Source of the DNA: Fusobacteriaceae bacterium
Lineage (GTDB): Bacteria; Fusobacteriota; Fusobacteriia; Fusobacteriales; Fusobacteriaceae
DNA length: 52,929 nucleotides
Direction of reading: 5' to 3'
Assembly (NCBI GenBank): GCA_017984315.1
Contig: JAGNZR010000007.1
Location: 1-52,929, forward strand
In this document: in pieces, positions 8,230 to 16,274 of the stretch
Layout: each line of letters begins with the position of its first letter
Position numbering within the stretch: position 1 is the first letter of the stretch
Notes under the pieces: generated by a model
The model's input: only the letters and a program-made list of their open reading frames with translations
What the model was told of the DNA's origin: nothing
Databases searched by the model: none
Position numbers and translations under genes: made by a program

Positions 8230-9615
8230 TTGAAAAAATTACTAATAACAGAAACTGTGTTAAGAGATGGACATCAGTCTCTTATTGCTACAAGACTAAA
8301 AACATCTGAAATATTACCAATTTTAGAAAAAATGGACAATGTTGGTTATCACTCTTTAGAAGTTTGGGGTGGAGCAACATTTGATGCTTGCATTAGATTC
8401 TTAAACGAAGATCCTTGGGAGAGATTAAGAGAGATCAAAAAAAGGGTAAAAAATACAAAATTACAAATGCTGTTGAGAGGACAAAATCTTTTAGGGTACA
8501 GACATTACGGTGATGATATAGTTGAAAAATTTGTTAAAAAATCAATCGAAAATGGAATTGATATTATAAGGATATTTGATGCTTTAAATGACTTAAGAAA
8601 TGTAAAAGTAGCAGCGGAAGCTACTAAAAAATATGGTGGCCACTGCCAAATAGCAATCTCTTATACTATAAGTCCAATTCATACATTAGAATATTATACA
8701 AACTTAGCAAAAGAGATAGAAAAAATGGGAGCAGACTCAATTGTAATTAAGGATATGTCTGGAATACTTCTACCTGAGCTTGGTTATAAACTGATAAAAG
8801 AGATAAAATCTGTAACATCACTACCTTTAGAATTACATACCCATGCAACGTCTGGAATAGCAGAGATGCTATATTTAAGAGCCGTTGATGCAGGAATAGA
8901 TATTTTAGATACAGCCATTTCAACTTTTTCAGGAGGAACAGCACAACCAGCAACAGAGTCATTAGTGTATACTTTAAAAGAATCAGAAAGAGCTACAGGA
9001 TTAAATATAGATTTTTTAAAAGAGATTGCCGAGTATTTTAAGCCAATAAGAAAAAAATATTTAGATGAGGGAATCCTAAACCCACAAGCTCTGTTTACAG
9101 AACCTAGTATACTGGAGTATCAATTACCTGGTGGAATGCTGTCTAATTTAGTTTCACAACTTACAGCACAAAAAGCAGTGCATAGATATGAAGAAGTTTT
9201 AAGAGAGATACCTAGAGTTAGGGAAGATATGGGATTCCCTCCTTTAGTAACTCCTCTTAGCCAAATGGTAGGGACACAAGCAGTATTTAATGTGCTCACA
9301 GGTGAAAGATATAAAATGGTTCCAAAAGAGATAAAAGACTTAGTAAAAGGACTTTATGGAAAGACACCTGCACTTATAAGTGAAGATATTATAAAAAAAA
9401 TAGTAGGTCAGGAAGAGCTATTCACAGGAAGACCTGCTGATTTAATATTACCTGAGTTTGATAAATTAAAAAATGAAATAAGTGATTATGCAAAATCAGA
9501 AGAAGACGTACTAATTTATGCAATGTTTCCTCAAGTAGCTAGAACTTATTTTGAAAACAGAGATAATAATATGAAAAAAGAAAGCAAAGTGCAGACTATA
9601 AATATAGTATTTTAA
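8230..9615 (+). CDS. oadA: Oxaloacetate decarboxylase alpha subunit, carboxyltransferase without biotin domain
   Basis: Transfers the carboxyl group of oxaloacetate to biotin, leaving pyruvate. The 461-residue protein starts with TETVLRDGHQSLIATR, has MLLRGQNLLGYRHY and the metal/lysine motif SIVIKDMSG, and ends shortly after the conserved PADL domain. Classical OadA (about 590 residues) carries a C-terminal biotin domain. It is absent here and is supplied by a separate protein at 10054-10443. The start is TTG with AAGGAGGG upstream. The same enzyme family includes pyruvate carboxylase subunit B, but oadG and oadB next to it decide for the decarboxylase. Confidence 0.95.
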   Translation: MKKLLITETVLRDGHQSLIATRLKTSEILPILEKMDNVGYHSLEVWGGATFDACIRFLNEDPWERLREIKKRVKNTKLQMLLRGQNLLGYRHYGDDIVEKFVKKSIENGIDIIRIFDALNDLRNVKVAAEATKKYGGHCQIAISYTISPIHTLEYYTNLAKEIEKMGADSIVIKDMSGILLPELGYKLIKEIKSVTSLPLELHTHATSGIAEMLYLRAVDAGIDILDTAISTFSGGTAQPATESLVYTLKESERATGLNIDFLKEIAEYFKPIRKKYLDEGILNPQALFTEPSILEYQLPGGMLSNLVSQLTAQKAVHRYEEVLREIPRVREDMGFPPLVTPLSQMVGTQAVFNVLTGERYKMVPKEIKDLVKGLYGKTPALISEDIIKKIVGQEELFTGRPADLILPEFDKLKNEISDYAKSEEDVLIYAMFPQVARTYFENRDNNMKKESKVQTINIVF

Positions 9616-9654
9616 AATAAAAAATATTAAAAGTATTTAATAAAAGGAGTTTTT

Positions 9655-9993
9655 ATGAATAGCATGTTTGGAAAGTATCTTTCCCTATTAGATTCATTGT
9701 TAGTAACAGCAATTTGCATGGGAATCGTATTTTTGGTACTAATTATTATTGCTTATATACTATCATTATTTGAGCATATTCCAAAAAATTTAAGCAACAC
9801 CCATACAAAAAATATAGGTCAAGAAACTATAAATAATGCAGTAAAAAAATCTAATGATGCAATAGAAACAACGCTTAATCCAGAAAAAATAACTGATGAA
9901 AATATGGTTATAGCAATGTTAGTTGCTTCAATGGAAGCTGCAGAAGAAAATGATGGAGCTTATATAAAAATTAGAAATATAAAAGAGATATAA
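9655..9993 (+). CDS. oadG: Oxaloacetate decarboxylase gamma-type small membrane subunit
   Basis: A 112-residue protein with one hydrophobic helix at about residues 13-37 and a polar tail ending in VASMEAAEEN...YIKIRNIKEI. It has the size, topology and position of the OadG/MmdD subunit, which assembles the decarboxylase and joins the alpha subunit to the membrane pump. Sequence conservation in this family is low, so the call rests mainly on position between oadA and the biotin carrier. AAAAGGAG precedes the ATG. Confidence 0.82.
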   Translation: MNSMFGKYLSLLDSLLVTAICMGIVFLVLIIIAYILSLFEHIPKNLSNTHTKNIGQETINNAVKKSNDAIETTLNPEKITDENMVIAMLVASMEAAEENDGAYIKIRNIKEI

Positions 9994-10053
9994 TTATCTT
10001 AAAAATCTAAAATTCTAACTAAAAATAATGAAGATTAAACAAAGGAGAAAACA

Positions 10054-10443
10054 ATGATAAAAGTTTATAAAATTAAAGTTGGAGAAAAAGTCTATGAAGT
10101 AGAAGTAGAATCTGTTACTGAAAAAGAGGGAACAATATTAAAAGAAAAAATAGATTTTATACCAGAAAAAAAACATGTTTCAACTCAAGGTGAAAAAATA
10201 GAGGCTCCTATGGAGGAGGCTGTAGTGGCTGTTGAAGAGATAGAGTCTCCTATGCAGGGGGCTGTAGTAAGTATTGAAGTAACTGTAGGTCAAAAAATTA
10301 ATAAAGGTGATACATTGCTTATTATAGAAGCTATGAAAATGGAAAATCCAATAGTTTCGCCAATTGATGGAACTGTTGTTTCAATTTTAACTTCAAAAGG
10401 AGCTACAGTAGAAGGTGGAGATGTCCTAGTAGTAGTAGCTTAA
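10054..10443 (+). CDS. Biotin carboxyl carrier protein of the decarboxylase
   Basis: A 129-residue carrier whose C-terminal half (about 63-129) is a biotinyl domain with the modification site EAMKMEN; Lys95 is the expected biotin attachment residue. It accepts the carboxyl group from OadA and hands it to OadB. The N-terminal third is a lysine- and glutamate-rich stretch. Residues 50-63 and 64-77 are an imperfect tandem copy (EAPMEEAVVAVEE and ESPMQGAVVSIEV). The second copy is the true first strand of the domain, and the first looks like a recent 42-bp duplication. ATG follows AAAGGAGAAAAC. The free-standing carrier resembles the arrangement in Gram-positive citrate operons. Confidence 0.93.
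   Translation: MIKVYKIKVGEKVYEVEVESVTEKEGTILKEKIDFIPEKKHVSTQGEKIEAPMEEAVVAVEEIESPMQGAVVSIEVTVGQKINKGDTLLIIEAMKMENPIVSPIDGTVVSILTSKGATVEGGDVLVVVA
10201..10284 (+). repeat. Imperfect 42-bp tandem duplication inside the biotin carrier gene
   Basis: Unit 1 is 10201-10242 and unit 2 is 10243-10284. Roughly 28 of the first 36 positions agree; the last six diverge. The reading frame is kept, adding 14 residues before the biotinyl domain. Confidence 0.8.
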
Positions 10444-10469
10444 TCTAAACACAATAAAGGAGATTAAAG

Positions 10470-11588
10470 ATGGAATTATTAAAAAATCTTTATATGACTA
10501 CAGGGTTATATTTAATGACTTGGTCACAACTTACAATGATCTGCATAGGTCTATTTCTATTATATTTAGCAATAAAAAAGCAATATGAACCATACCTATT
10601 ACTTCCAATCTCTTTTGGAATATTTTTAGTGAATCTTCCATCAATACCGGGAGAGGGTTTAATGGATAAAGGTGGATTATTATATATATTATATCAAGGG
10701 GTTAAAATGGGAGTTTACCCCCCATTAATTTTTTTATCAATAGGTGCCTGTACAGATTTCGGGCCTCTTATTGCAAATCCAAAAAGTTTACTTTTAGGTG
10801 CAGCAGCCCAATTAGGGGTATTTGCAGCATTTATAGGGGCTAATATGTTAGGGATGACTGGAGCTGAAGCGGCATCAGTTGGTATTATCGGTGGAGCTGA
10901 TGGACCTACAGCAATTTATTTAACATCTAAATTAGCACCTCATATGTTAGGACCAATAGCTGTTGCAGCATACTCATATATGGCTTTAGTTCCGGTTATT
11001 CAACCTCCTATAATTAGAGCTTTAACAACTAAAAGTGAAAGAGCCGTAAAAATGACTCAACTTAGAAATGTAAGTAAAAGGGAGAAAATATTATTTCCTA
11101 TAATAGTATCTGCAGTAGTTATTCTTTTAATACCTTCTTCAGCTCCATTAATTGGAATGCTTATGCTAGGAAACTTAATAAAAGAGTGTGGGTTAGTAAA
11201 TAATTTAGTTGATAATATCAAAAATGCAATGCTTTATATAATAACTATTTTCATAGGTTTAACAGTAGGAGCAACTACTTCTGCAGATGCATTTTTAAAT
11301 ATTAATACTATAAAAATAATTGTAATGGGGTTAATGGCTTTCGCCTGTGGAACAGCTGGTGGTGTTCTATTTGGAAAAATTATGTATAAAGTAAGCGGAG
11401 GAAAAATTAATCCAATGATCGGAGCAGCAGGAGTATCTGCAGTTCCTATGGCAGCAAGAGTTGTCCAAAAAGTAGGTCAAGAGGAAAATCCAAGTAACTT
11501 TTTACTTATGCATGCAATGGGACCAAACGTTGCAGGAGTAATAGGATCAGCTGTTGCAGCAGGAGTATTACTAGCAATATTTAAATAA
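10470..11588 (+). CDS. oadB: Oxaloacetate decarboxylase beta subunit, Na+ pump
   Basis: The 372-residue membrane subunit that decarboxylates carboxybiotin and exports sodium. The family signature GIIGGADGPTAIYLTSKLAPH is present; its aspartate corresponds to the essential Asp203 of Klebsiella OadB. About nine to eleven hydrophobic segments follow, with the second conserved region MIGAAGVSAVPMAARVVQK and HAMGPNVAGVIGSAVAAG near the end. AAAGGAGATT stands before the ATG. It is the last gene of the citrate operon and is followed by a strong terminator. Confidence 0.97.
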   Translation: MELLKNLYMTTGLYLMTWSQLTMICIGLFLLYLAIKKQYEPYLLLPISFGIFLVNLPSIPGEGLMDKGGLLYILYQGVKMGVYPPLIFLSIGACTDFGPLIANPKSLLLGAAAQLGVFAAFIGANMLGMTGAEAASVGIIGGADGPTAIYLTSKLAPHMLGPIAVAAYSYMALVPVIQPPIIRALTTKSERAVKMTQLRNVSKREKILFPIIVSAVVILLIPSSAPLIGMLMLGNLIKECGLVNNLVDNIKNAMLYIITIFIGLTVGATTSADAFLNINTIKIIVMGLMAFACGTAGGVLFGKIMYKVSGGKINPMIGAAGVSAVPMAARVVQKVGQEENPSNFLLMHAMGPNVAGVIGSAVAAGVLLAIFK

Positions 11589-11619
11589 AAATCAAATATT
11601 AATCAGATTAAATTTTATT

Positions 11620-11663
11620 AAAGGGATTTTGTAGAAAATTAAACTACAAAATCCCTTTTTTTA
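11620..11663 (+). terminator. Rho-independent terminator of the citrate operon
   Basis: AAAGGGATTTTGTAG pairs perfectly with CTACAAAATCCCTTT over 15 bp, followed by seven Ts. It differs at only a few positions from the terminator at 3100-3142. Confidence 0.93.
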
Positions 11664-11671
11664 TTTTAATA

Positions 11672-11712
11672 TTGACAAATATTTATTATAGGTATACCAT
11701 ATAGGGGTATAC
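11672..11712 (+). promoter_or_regulatory. Promoter with CsoR-type operator
   Basis: A TTGACA -35 box lies at 11672-11677. About 17 bp downstream the likely -10 (TACCAT or nearby) is inside an inverted repeat at 11692-11712, GTATACC-7 nt-GGTATAC. CsoR-family repressors bind GC-tract inverted repeats of this kind. Autoregulation of the following two genes is inferred. Confidence 0.65.
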
Positions 11713-11740
11713 AGTATATTGATTAAAAGGGGAGTAATAA

Positions 11741-12016
11741 ATGGGAAAATGTATAGATAATTCAGCTGTAATCAAACGTTTAAAGCGTGTTGAAGGTCAG
11801 ATTCGTGGGATTATAAAAATGATTGAAGAGGATAAGCCATGTGAAGATATTTTAATCCAAATAGGTGCTTCTAAAGCTGCACTTCATAAAACAGGGCAGT
11901 CTATTTTAGAGGAGCATCTACATCACTGTGTTTTAGACGAATTAAAAAATGGGGATGAAGAGGTAGTAATGAAAAAACTTATATCAGCACTGAACCAATT
12001 TTCAAAGACTTTATAA
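11741..12016 (+). CDS. CsoR/RcnR-family (DUF156) metal-sensing repressor
   Basis: A 91-residue all-helical DNA-binding protein of the CsoR family. The N-terminal RLKRVEGQIRGIIKMIEED is characteristic. Cys34, His59 and Cys63 fall at the same spacing as the Cu(I)-binding Cys36-His61-Cys65 of M. tuberculosis CsoR. In apo form such proteins bind the operator; metal binding releases them. The gene is followed 14 bp later by a P-type metal ATPase, so the pair forms a metal-efflux operon. The true metal is open, because the ATPase looks zinc/cadmium-type (see findings). GGGGAG precedes the ATG. Confidence 0.9.
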   Translation: MGKCIDNSAVIKRLKRVEGQIRGIIKMIEEDKPCEDILIQIGASKAALHKTGQSILEEHLHHCVLDELKNGDEEVVMKKLISALNQFSKTL

Positions 12017-12030
12017 AAGGGGGATAAATC

Positions 12031-14193
12031 ATGATTTTAAAAAAAGAGTATATAATTAAAAATCTTCACTGCACTAATTGTGCCAGTAAAATTGAAGCAA
12101 ATATAAAAAAAATGAATATAGTCTCTGATGCTAACATAGATTTCTATACAGGGAAGCTGACTCTTACTCTAAAAGAGGAGACAGATGATGAGCCTTTTAT
12201 AAAAAAGCTCTCTTTTATATGTGATAAAATTGAGCCTGGAACTTTTGTTAAAAAAATAGATTACACACAGGAAGATTCATCACCTTTAGAGGAGCTTTCA
12301 AATATTGATGAAGAGATTATAAAAGATGAAGATTCAGAGGAGAATAGAAAAGAGCATATAAAAGAGTTAATAATAAACTCTGGACTGATAGTTAGTATAT
12401 TTATCTTTTTAATCTCATTTTTTATAGATTCTAATTTTAATAAAAATTTACTACTGGTAATAGCTTATTTTTTATCTGCTACGGATATTTTAATAATCTC
12501 CCTGAAAAATATTAAAAGAGGGAATTTTTTAGATGAGAATTTTTTAATGAGTATAGCTACAATAGGTGCTTTTGCATTAGGGGATTTTTCTGAAGCAGTT
12601 GCTGTTATGATTTTTTATAAAATTGGTGAATTTTTCCAAGAAAAAGCAGTTGCTAATTCAAAAAAATCAATTGAAAAGCTTCTATCTTTAAAAGCTAATT
12701 ACGCTAATCTGAAAACAAGTTCAGGGGAGTTAAAAAAAGTTTCTCCTGAAACTGTAAAAATTGGAGAGATTATCACAATCAAAACAGGGGAAAAAATACC
12801 TTTAGATGGAACTGTTGTCACAGGGGAATCTTTAATTGATAACTCCGCTTTAACAGGGGAATCTATCCCAGTATCAGTAAAAGTCGGAACTACTATTTTA
12901 AGTGGTGGAATACTTTTAGGAAGCAGCATAGATGTTGAAGTTATCTCTGTTTATTCAGATTCAACAGTAAGTAAAATTATTGAACTTGTAAAAAATGCTA
13001 ACTCGAGAAAACCTGAGTCTGAAAAATTTATAACTAAGTTTGCACGTTTTTATACGCCAACTGTGGTAGCTTTAAGTATCATCATAGCAATTTTTCCCCC
13101 TTTTATATTAGATCAACCTTTTAATATCTGGTTTGGAAGAGCTCTTATATTTTTAGTTATCTCTTGCCCTTGCGCCCTTGTTTTATCAATCCCATTAACT
13201 TTCTTCAGTAGTATTGGGTATGCTTCTAAAAACGGTTTGCTCATAAAAGGGGGGAACTATTTAGAAAAAATTTCTAAAATAGACACTATAGTATTTGATA
13301 AAACTGGAACAATAACTAAAGGAAATTTTAAAGTTGATGAGATTATATTGAATAACTGCACTGAAGAGCAATTAATACTTTGTGCAAAAGCAGCAGAGTA
13401 TTTATCTAATCACCCTATAGCAAAAGCTATTTTAGATTATGAATCTTCACCTCTAAATAAAGAAGCCATCTTAAACCATGAAGAGATCCCTGGAAGGGGA
13501 GTTTCAGTTCAATATATGGGGGATGAGATTTTAGTTGGAAATTATCTGTTGCTGAGAGAGGCTGGGATTGAAATAACCCCTTATGACACTTTTAAGACAG
13601 CTATATATGTAGCTAAAAATGGTATCTATATAGGAATTATTTTAATAACTGATCAAATAAAAGATGGTGCCTCAGAAACTATAAAAAGTTTAAAAGAGCT
13701 AGGAATAAACCTTTATATGCTTACAGGGGACTCTAACAGTATTGCCAAAAATGTTGGTGAAAAAGTGGGACTGAACCCTTCTAATATATTTAGCAGTCTA
13801 TTGCCTCAAGATAAAGTAGAGCATTTAGAAAAAATAAAATCTAAATCGAAAAATGGAGTAATTTTTGTTGGTGATGGTATAAATGACGCTCCTGTCCTTG
13901 CTTTGGCTGACGTAGGAGTAGCTATGGGAGGTATTGGAAGCGATATAGCCATTGAATCATCTGATGTTGTAATTATGAATGATGAGTTTGAAAAGATTAA
14001 CACCCTTATCCTTTTAGCTAAAAAAAATAAGAAGATATTAATAGAAAATATAATTTTAGCATTAGGGATTAAAATTATTGTTATGATACTTGGAGTATTA
14101 GGGTATGCTAATCTATGGCTAGCAATATTTGCTGACGTTGGTGTTTCTATTTTAGCTATTTTAAACGCATCTAAAATTTTAAATAAAAAATAA
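12031..14193 (+). CDS. Heavy-metal P1B-type ATPase, Zn/Cd/Pb-like exporter
   Basis: A 720-residue metal-exporting ATPase. Visible in order: an N-terminal HMA domain with HCTNC (Cys14, Cys17), a charged linker, membrane helices from about residue 115, the TGES actuator motif, the membrane CPC motif (379-381) in SCPCALVLS, the phosphorylated DKTGT (Asp423), an HP motif (NHPIAKA), the hinge GDGINDAPVLA, and the last helices. The last helices contain IKIIVMILG and FADVGVSILAILNA. The lysine and the DxG aspartate are marks of the P1B-2 group (ZntA/CadA) that exports Zn2+, Cd2+ or Pb2+, and the Cu-type signatures are missing. Cadmium versus zinc cannot be decided. Translation starts after AAGGGGGAT. 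Confidence 0.93.
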   Translation: MILKKEYIIKNLHCTNCASKIEANIKKMNIVSDANIDFYTGKLTLTLKEETDDEPFIKKLSFICDKIEPGTFVKKIDYTQEDSSPLEELSNIDEEIIKDEDSEENRKEHIKELIINSGLIVSIFIFLISFFIDSNFNKNLLLVIAYFLSATDILIISLKNIKRGNFLDENFLMSIATIGAFALGDFSEAVAVMIFYKIGEFFQEKAVANSKKSIEKLLSLKANYANLKTSSGELKKVSPETVKIGEIITIKTGEKIPLDGTVVTGESLIDNSALTGESIPVSVKVGTTILSGGILLGSSIDVEVISVYSDSTVSKIIELVKNANSRKPESEKFITKFARFYTPTVVALSIIIAIFPPFILDQPFNIWFGRALIFLVISCPCALVLSIPLTFFSSIGYASKNGLLIKGGNYLEKISKIDTIVFDKTGTITKGNFKVDEIILNNCTEEQLILCAKAAEYLSNHPIAKAILDYESSPLNKEAILNHEEIPGRGVSVQYMGDEILVGNYLLLREAGIEITPYDTFKTAIYVAKNGIYIGIILITDQIKDGASETIKSLKELGINLYMLTGDSNSIAKNVGEKVGLNPSNIFSSLLPQDKVEHLEKIKSKSKNGVIFVGDGINDAPVLALADVGVAMGGIGSDIAIESSDVVIMNDEFEKINTLILLAKKNKKILIENIILALGIKIIVMILGVLGYANLWLAIFADVGVSILAILNASKILNKK

Positions 14194-14206
14194 TAGATAT
14201 ATAAAT

Positions 14207-14240
14207 AAAAATAGAATGGGGATACCCCATTCTATTTTTT
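14207..14240. terminator. Bidirectional terminator
   Basis: ATAGAATGGGG and CCCCATTCTAT form an 11-bp stem with a 3-nt loop, with T-rich tails on both strands. It separates the convergent ATPase gene and the minus-strand membrane-protein gene, whose stop codon lies in the right arm. Confidence 0.9.
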
Positions 14241-14618
14241 TAACTTTAAAATTATTAGTTCAATTCCAAAAATAAAAAGTGAAAATAAAAGTATAACATG
14301 ATGAATCATCTCACTTGGAAATAGATTAAATTTGATTAAAAGCAGCATAAATACAGAGATACCTATAGCATAAAAATACTTTTTTTCCTTATATTTAAAA
14401 GTTTTAACCATAAAAATTATTATTGAGAGTATGACTATTATCAGTATAAATTTTATACTTTTTTCTGTTAAAAGATTTTTTGAGATCTCTCTATTAATAA
14501 AATATGCATATCTCATTACTCCCATTTTTTTTCCCCCTAAATAATATAGTATTCCTGGGGGGATTAAAAGTAAGAGTTGAAATATTCTAAAAAACCTAAT
14601 TAAATTGTACTTATTCAA
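14232..14618 (-). CDS. Small hypothetical membrane protein
   Basis: A 128-residue protein with about four hydrophobic segments (near residues 9-26, 55-70, 80-96 and 105-122) and basic loops. I do not recognise a family. The start is TTG with AGGAGAG located in the end of the rhodanese gene; the gap between the two genes is one base, so they are very likely one operon and translationally coupled. A role related to sulfur or to membrane placement of the exported sulfurtransferase is possible from the context, but nothing in the sequence shows it. Confidence 0.7.
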   Translation of the reverse strand: MNKYNLIRFFRIFQLLLLIPPGILYYLGGKKMGVMRYAYFINREISKNLLTEKSIKFILIIVILSIIIFMVKTFKYKEKKYFYAIGISVFMLLLIKFNLFPSEMIHHVILLFSLFIFGIELIILKLKK

Positions 14619-14619
14619 A

Positions 14620-15921
14620 TTACTCTCCTATTGTAACAGGATTTTTTGGATTATCGCTCCACTCATACCAACCATTTGAATATAGTGCAGCATCTTTTAC
14701 CCCTATAACTCTAGCATATACTAAAACTTCAGCAGCTCTCCATCCACTTCCACAGAAGAATGTTAATCTCTTATTAGTATCAATACCTAGCTCTTTCCAT
14801 CTTGCAATAATCTCTTCACCATTTTTTAAAGTATTGTCTATATTTCTATAAGCTTCTAACTGGTTAGGATCTGATCCAGCTTCTCCCCAAAGAGCTCCAG
14901 TAGGTCTCCCTTTATATTTTAAATCAGAGTATCCAGTGATTTTTCCAATATGCTCATCCTTACTTCTAATATCAACTAATATCTCTTTTGAATTATTTGC
15001 AATAGCAGCTTTTGCTCTGTCTATTCCAACTATTAACTCAGGGTTTAACGGTTTATCAGCTCCATAAGATGCAACTGGTTTTTTAGGATTGCTTTTTGTT
15101 TCAAGAGCAAGATTTTCTCTCTTCCAAGCAGGTAGTCCCCCATTTAAAACAGTAACTTCAGCTACTCCTAAGTATTGTAAAATAGCAGCTATTCTATAAG
15201 AAGGCATAGGGTTTGTACTGTATAATACTACTTTGCTGTCTTTTGTTATCCCATTATTCTTAGCAAACTGAATAAGTTTATCATCAGACACAATGCTCCA
15301 AAGAGGTGGAAACTCAATCTCATCTGTATTTATATGAACAGCTCCAGGTAGATGCCCTTTAACATAATCTTCATCATTTTTTTCCTCTCCCCAAGCAACT
15401 TCAAATACCATTACATCTTTTTCATTTTTGATTTTATCTGCAATAATTTTAGCAGGTGCTATCATCTTATATCCTGCATAAGAGATTAAAGGTTTGTTTG
15501 CTTTGTCCCACTCTTTTATATCAAATAATGAGATATTAGTAATTCCTTTAGAAGATAAATAATCAGCAACTATTTTAGCATCTTTTCCATTAGCATCATA
15601 TATAATAACTTTTTTATCTTTAGTAATCCCTTTAGAAGATAAAGTTTTATTTAAAATCTCCTCTTTATCTTTAGCATCTGCACTAACCCAATTATATGCA
15701 AAATCAGTAGCGCCCTCTATATGACCACCTTTGCTCATCCCATCTAAAGCCCATCCATTAAAAGCATCCCCTATTCTTGAATCAATAACAATAACATCTT
15801 TTTCATTTTTTAATTTTATAACCTCATTCAATGATATAGTTTTGTAGTTTTGTGCAAAAGTAGTAATAGCACAAATTAAAAACATTGTAATTATAGATAA
15901 AAATTTTTTTAATTTTAACAT
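14620..15921 (-). CDS. ynjE: Exported triple-domain rhodanese sulfurtransferase (YnjE type)
   Basis: A 433-residue secreted protein: signal peptide (about 1-24, ending ITTFAQ) followed by three rhodanese folds (about 27-140, 148-270, 280-430). Only the last has a catalytic cysteine, Cys390 in FFCGSGWRA; the matching loops of the first two read YDANGKDA and YSTNPMPS, so they are inactive. Size, domain number, export signal and place of the active cysteine match E. coli YnjE (435 residues, Cys385), a thiosulfate:cyanide-type sulfurtransferase. An in-frame upstream start at 16005 would add 28 residues before the signal; the ATG at 15921 has AGGAGAG directly upstream and is preferred. The physiological sulfur donor is unknown. 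Confidence 0.9.
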   Translation of the reverse strand: MLKLKKFLSIITMFLICAITTFAQNYKTISLNEVIKLKNEKDVIVIDSRIGDAFNGWALDGMSKGGHIEGATDFAYNWVSADAKDKEEILNKTLSSKGITKDKKVIIYDANGKDAKIVADYLSSKGITNISLFDIKEWDKANKPLISYAGYKMIAPAKIIADKIKNEKDVMVFEVAWGEEKNDEDYVKGHLPGAVHINTDEIEFPPLWSIVSDDKLIQFAKNNGITKDSKVVLYSTNPMPSYRIAAILQYLGVAEVTVLNGGLPAWKRENLALETKSNPKKPVASYGADKPLNPELIVGIDRAKAAIANNSKEILVDIRSKDEHIGKITGYSDLKYKGRPTGALWGEAGSDPNQLEAYRNIDNTLKNGEEIIARWKELGIDTNKRLTFFCGSGWRAAEVLVYARVIGVKDAALYSNGWYEWSDNPKNPVTIGE

Positions 15922-16056
15922 TTGAACTCTCCTAATTTTTAATTTAATAGTTTTTATATAAAAAATACCACTTAATCTATATTTAAAGTTTTTGTATAAT
16001 ATCACACTAATATTATCTTTTTATTATTGATAAGTAGCATATAAATTTTATCTACA

Positions 16057-16109
16057 CTCTTAACCTAAGAGGTAAAAAATATCACTGTCATCTCATGCAA
16101 AAATACCTC
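16057..16109 (-). other. Potential alternating RNA structure upstream of ynjE
   Basis: On the minus strand two hairpins compete: GAGGTA (16109-16104) with TACCTC (16074-16069), and CTCTTA-GGT-TAAGAG (16071-16057). They share bases 16069-16071. It lies 136 bp before the ynjE start. No known riboswitch class is recognised, and it is not known to be transcribed. Confidence 0.3.
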
Positions 16110-16274
16110 CAAATTATAATTAAAATTCTTTTATAATTATAACATAAAATTGTAAAGCATGTAAAAAAACATAATTATTACTATAATTTAATAGTTAAAT
16201 ATTGTATAATAAAAAGTAAAATAAAAATTATTATATTATTATAGAAATAATATTAAAGAATAGGAGAAAAACTT

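Noticed and set aside
8230-9615. Pyruvate carboxylase subunit B or transcarboxylase 5S subunit
   Set aside because: Same family, but oadG- and oadB-type genes follow and no biotin carboxylase gene is present.
3100-11663. Twin terminators as inverted ends of a transposon
   Set aside because: The copies are direct, each is a complete hairpin at a gene end, and there is no transposase or integrase between them.
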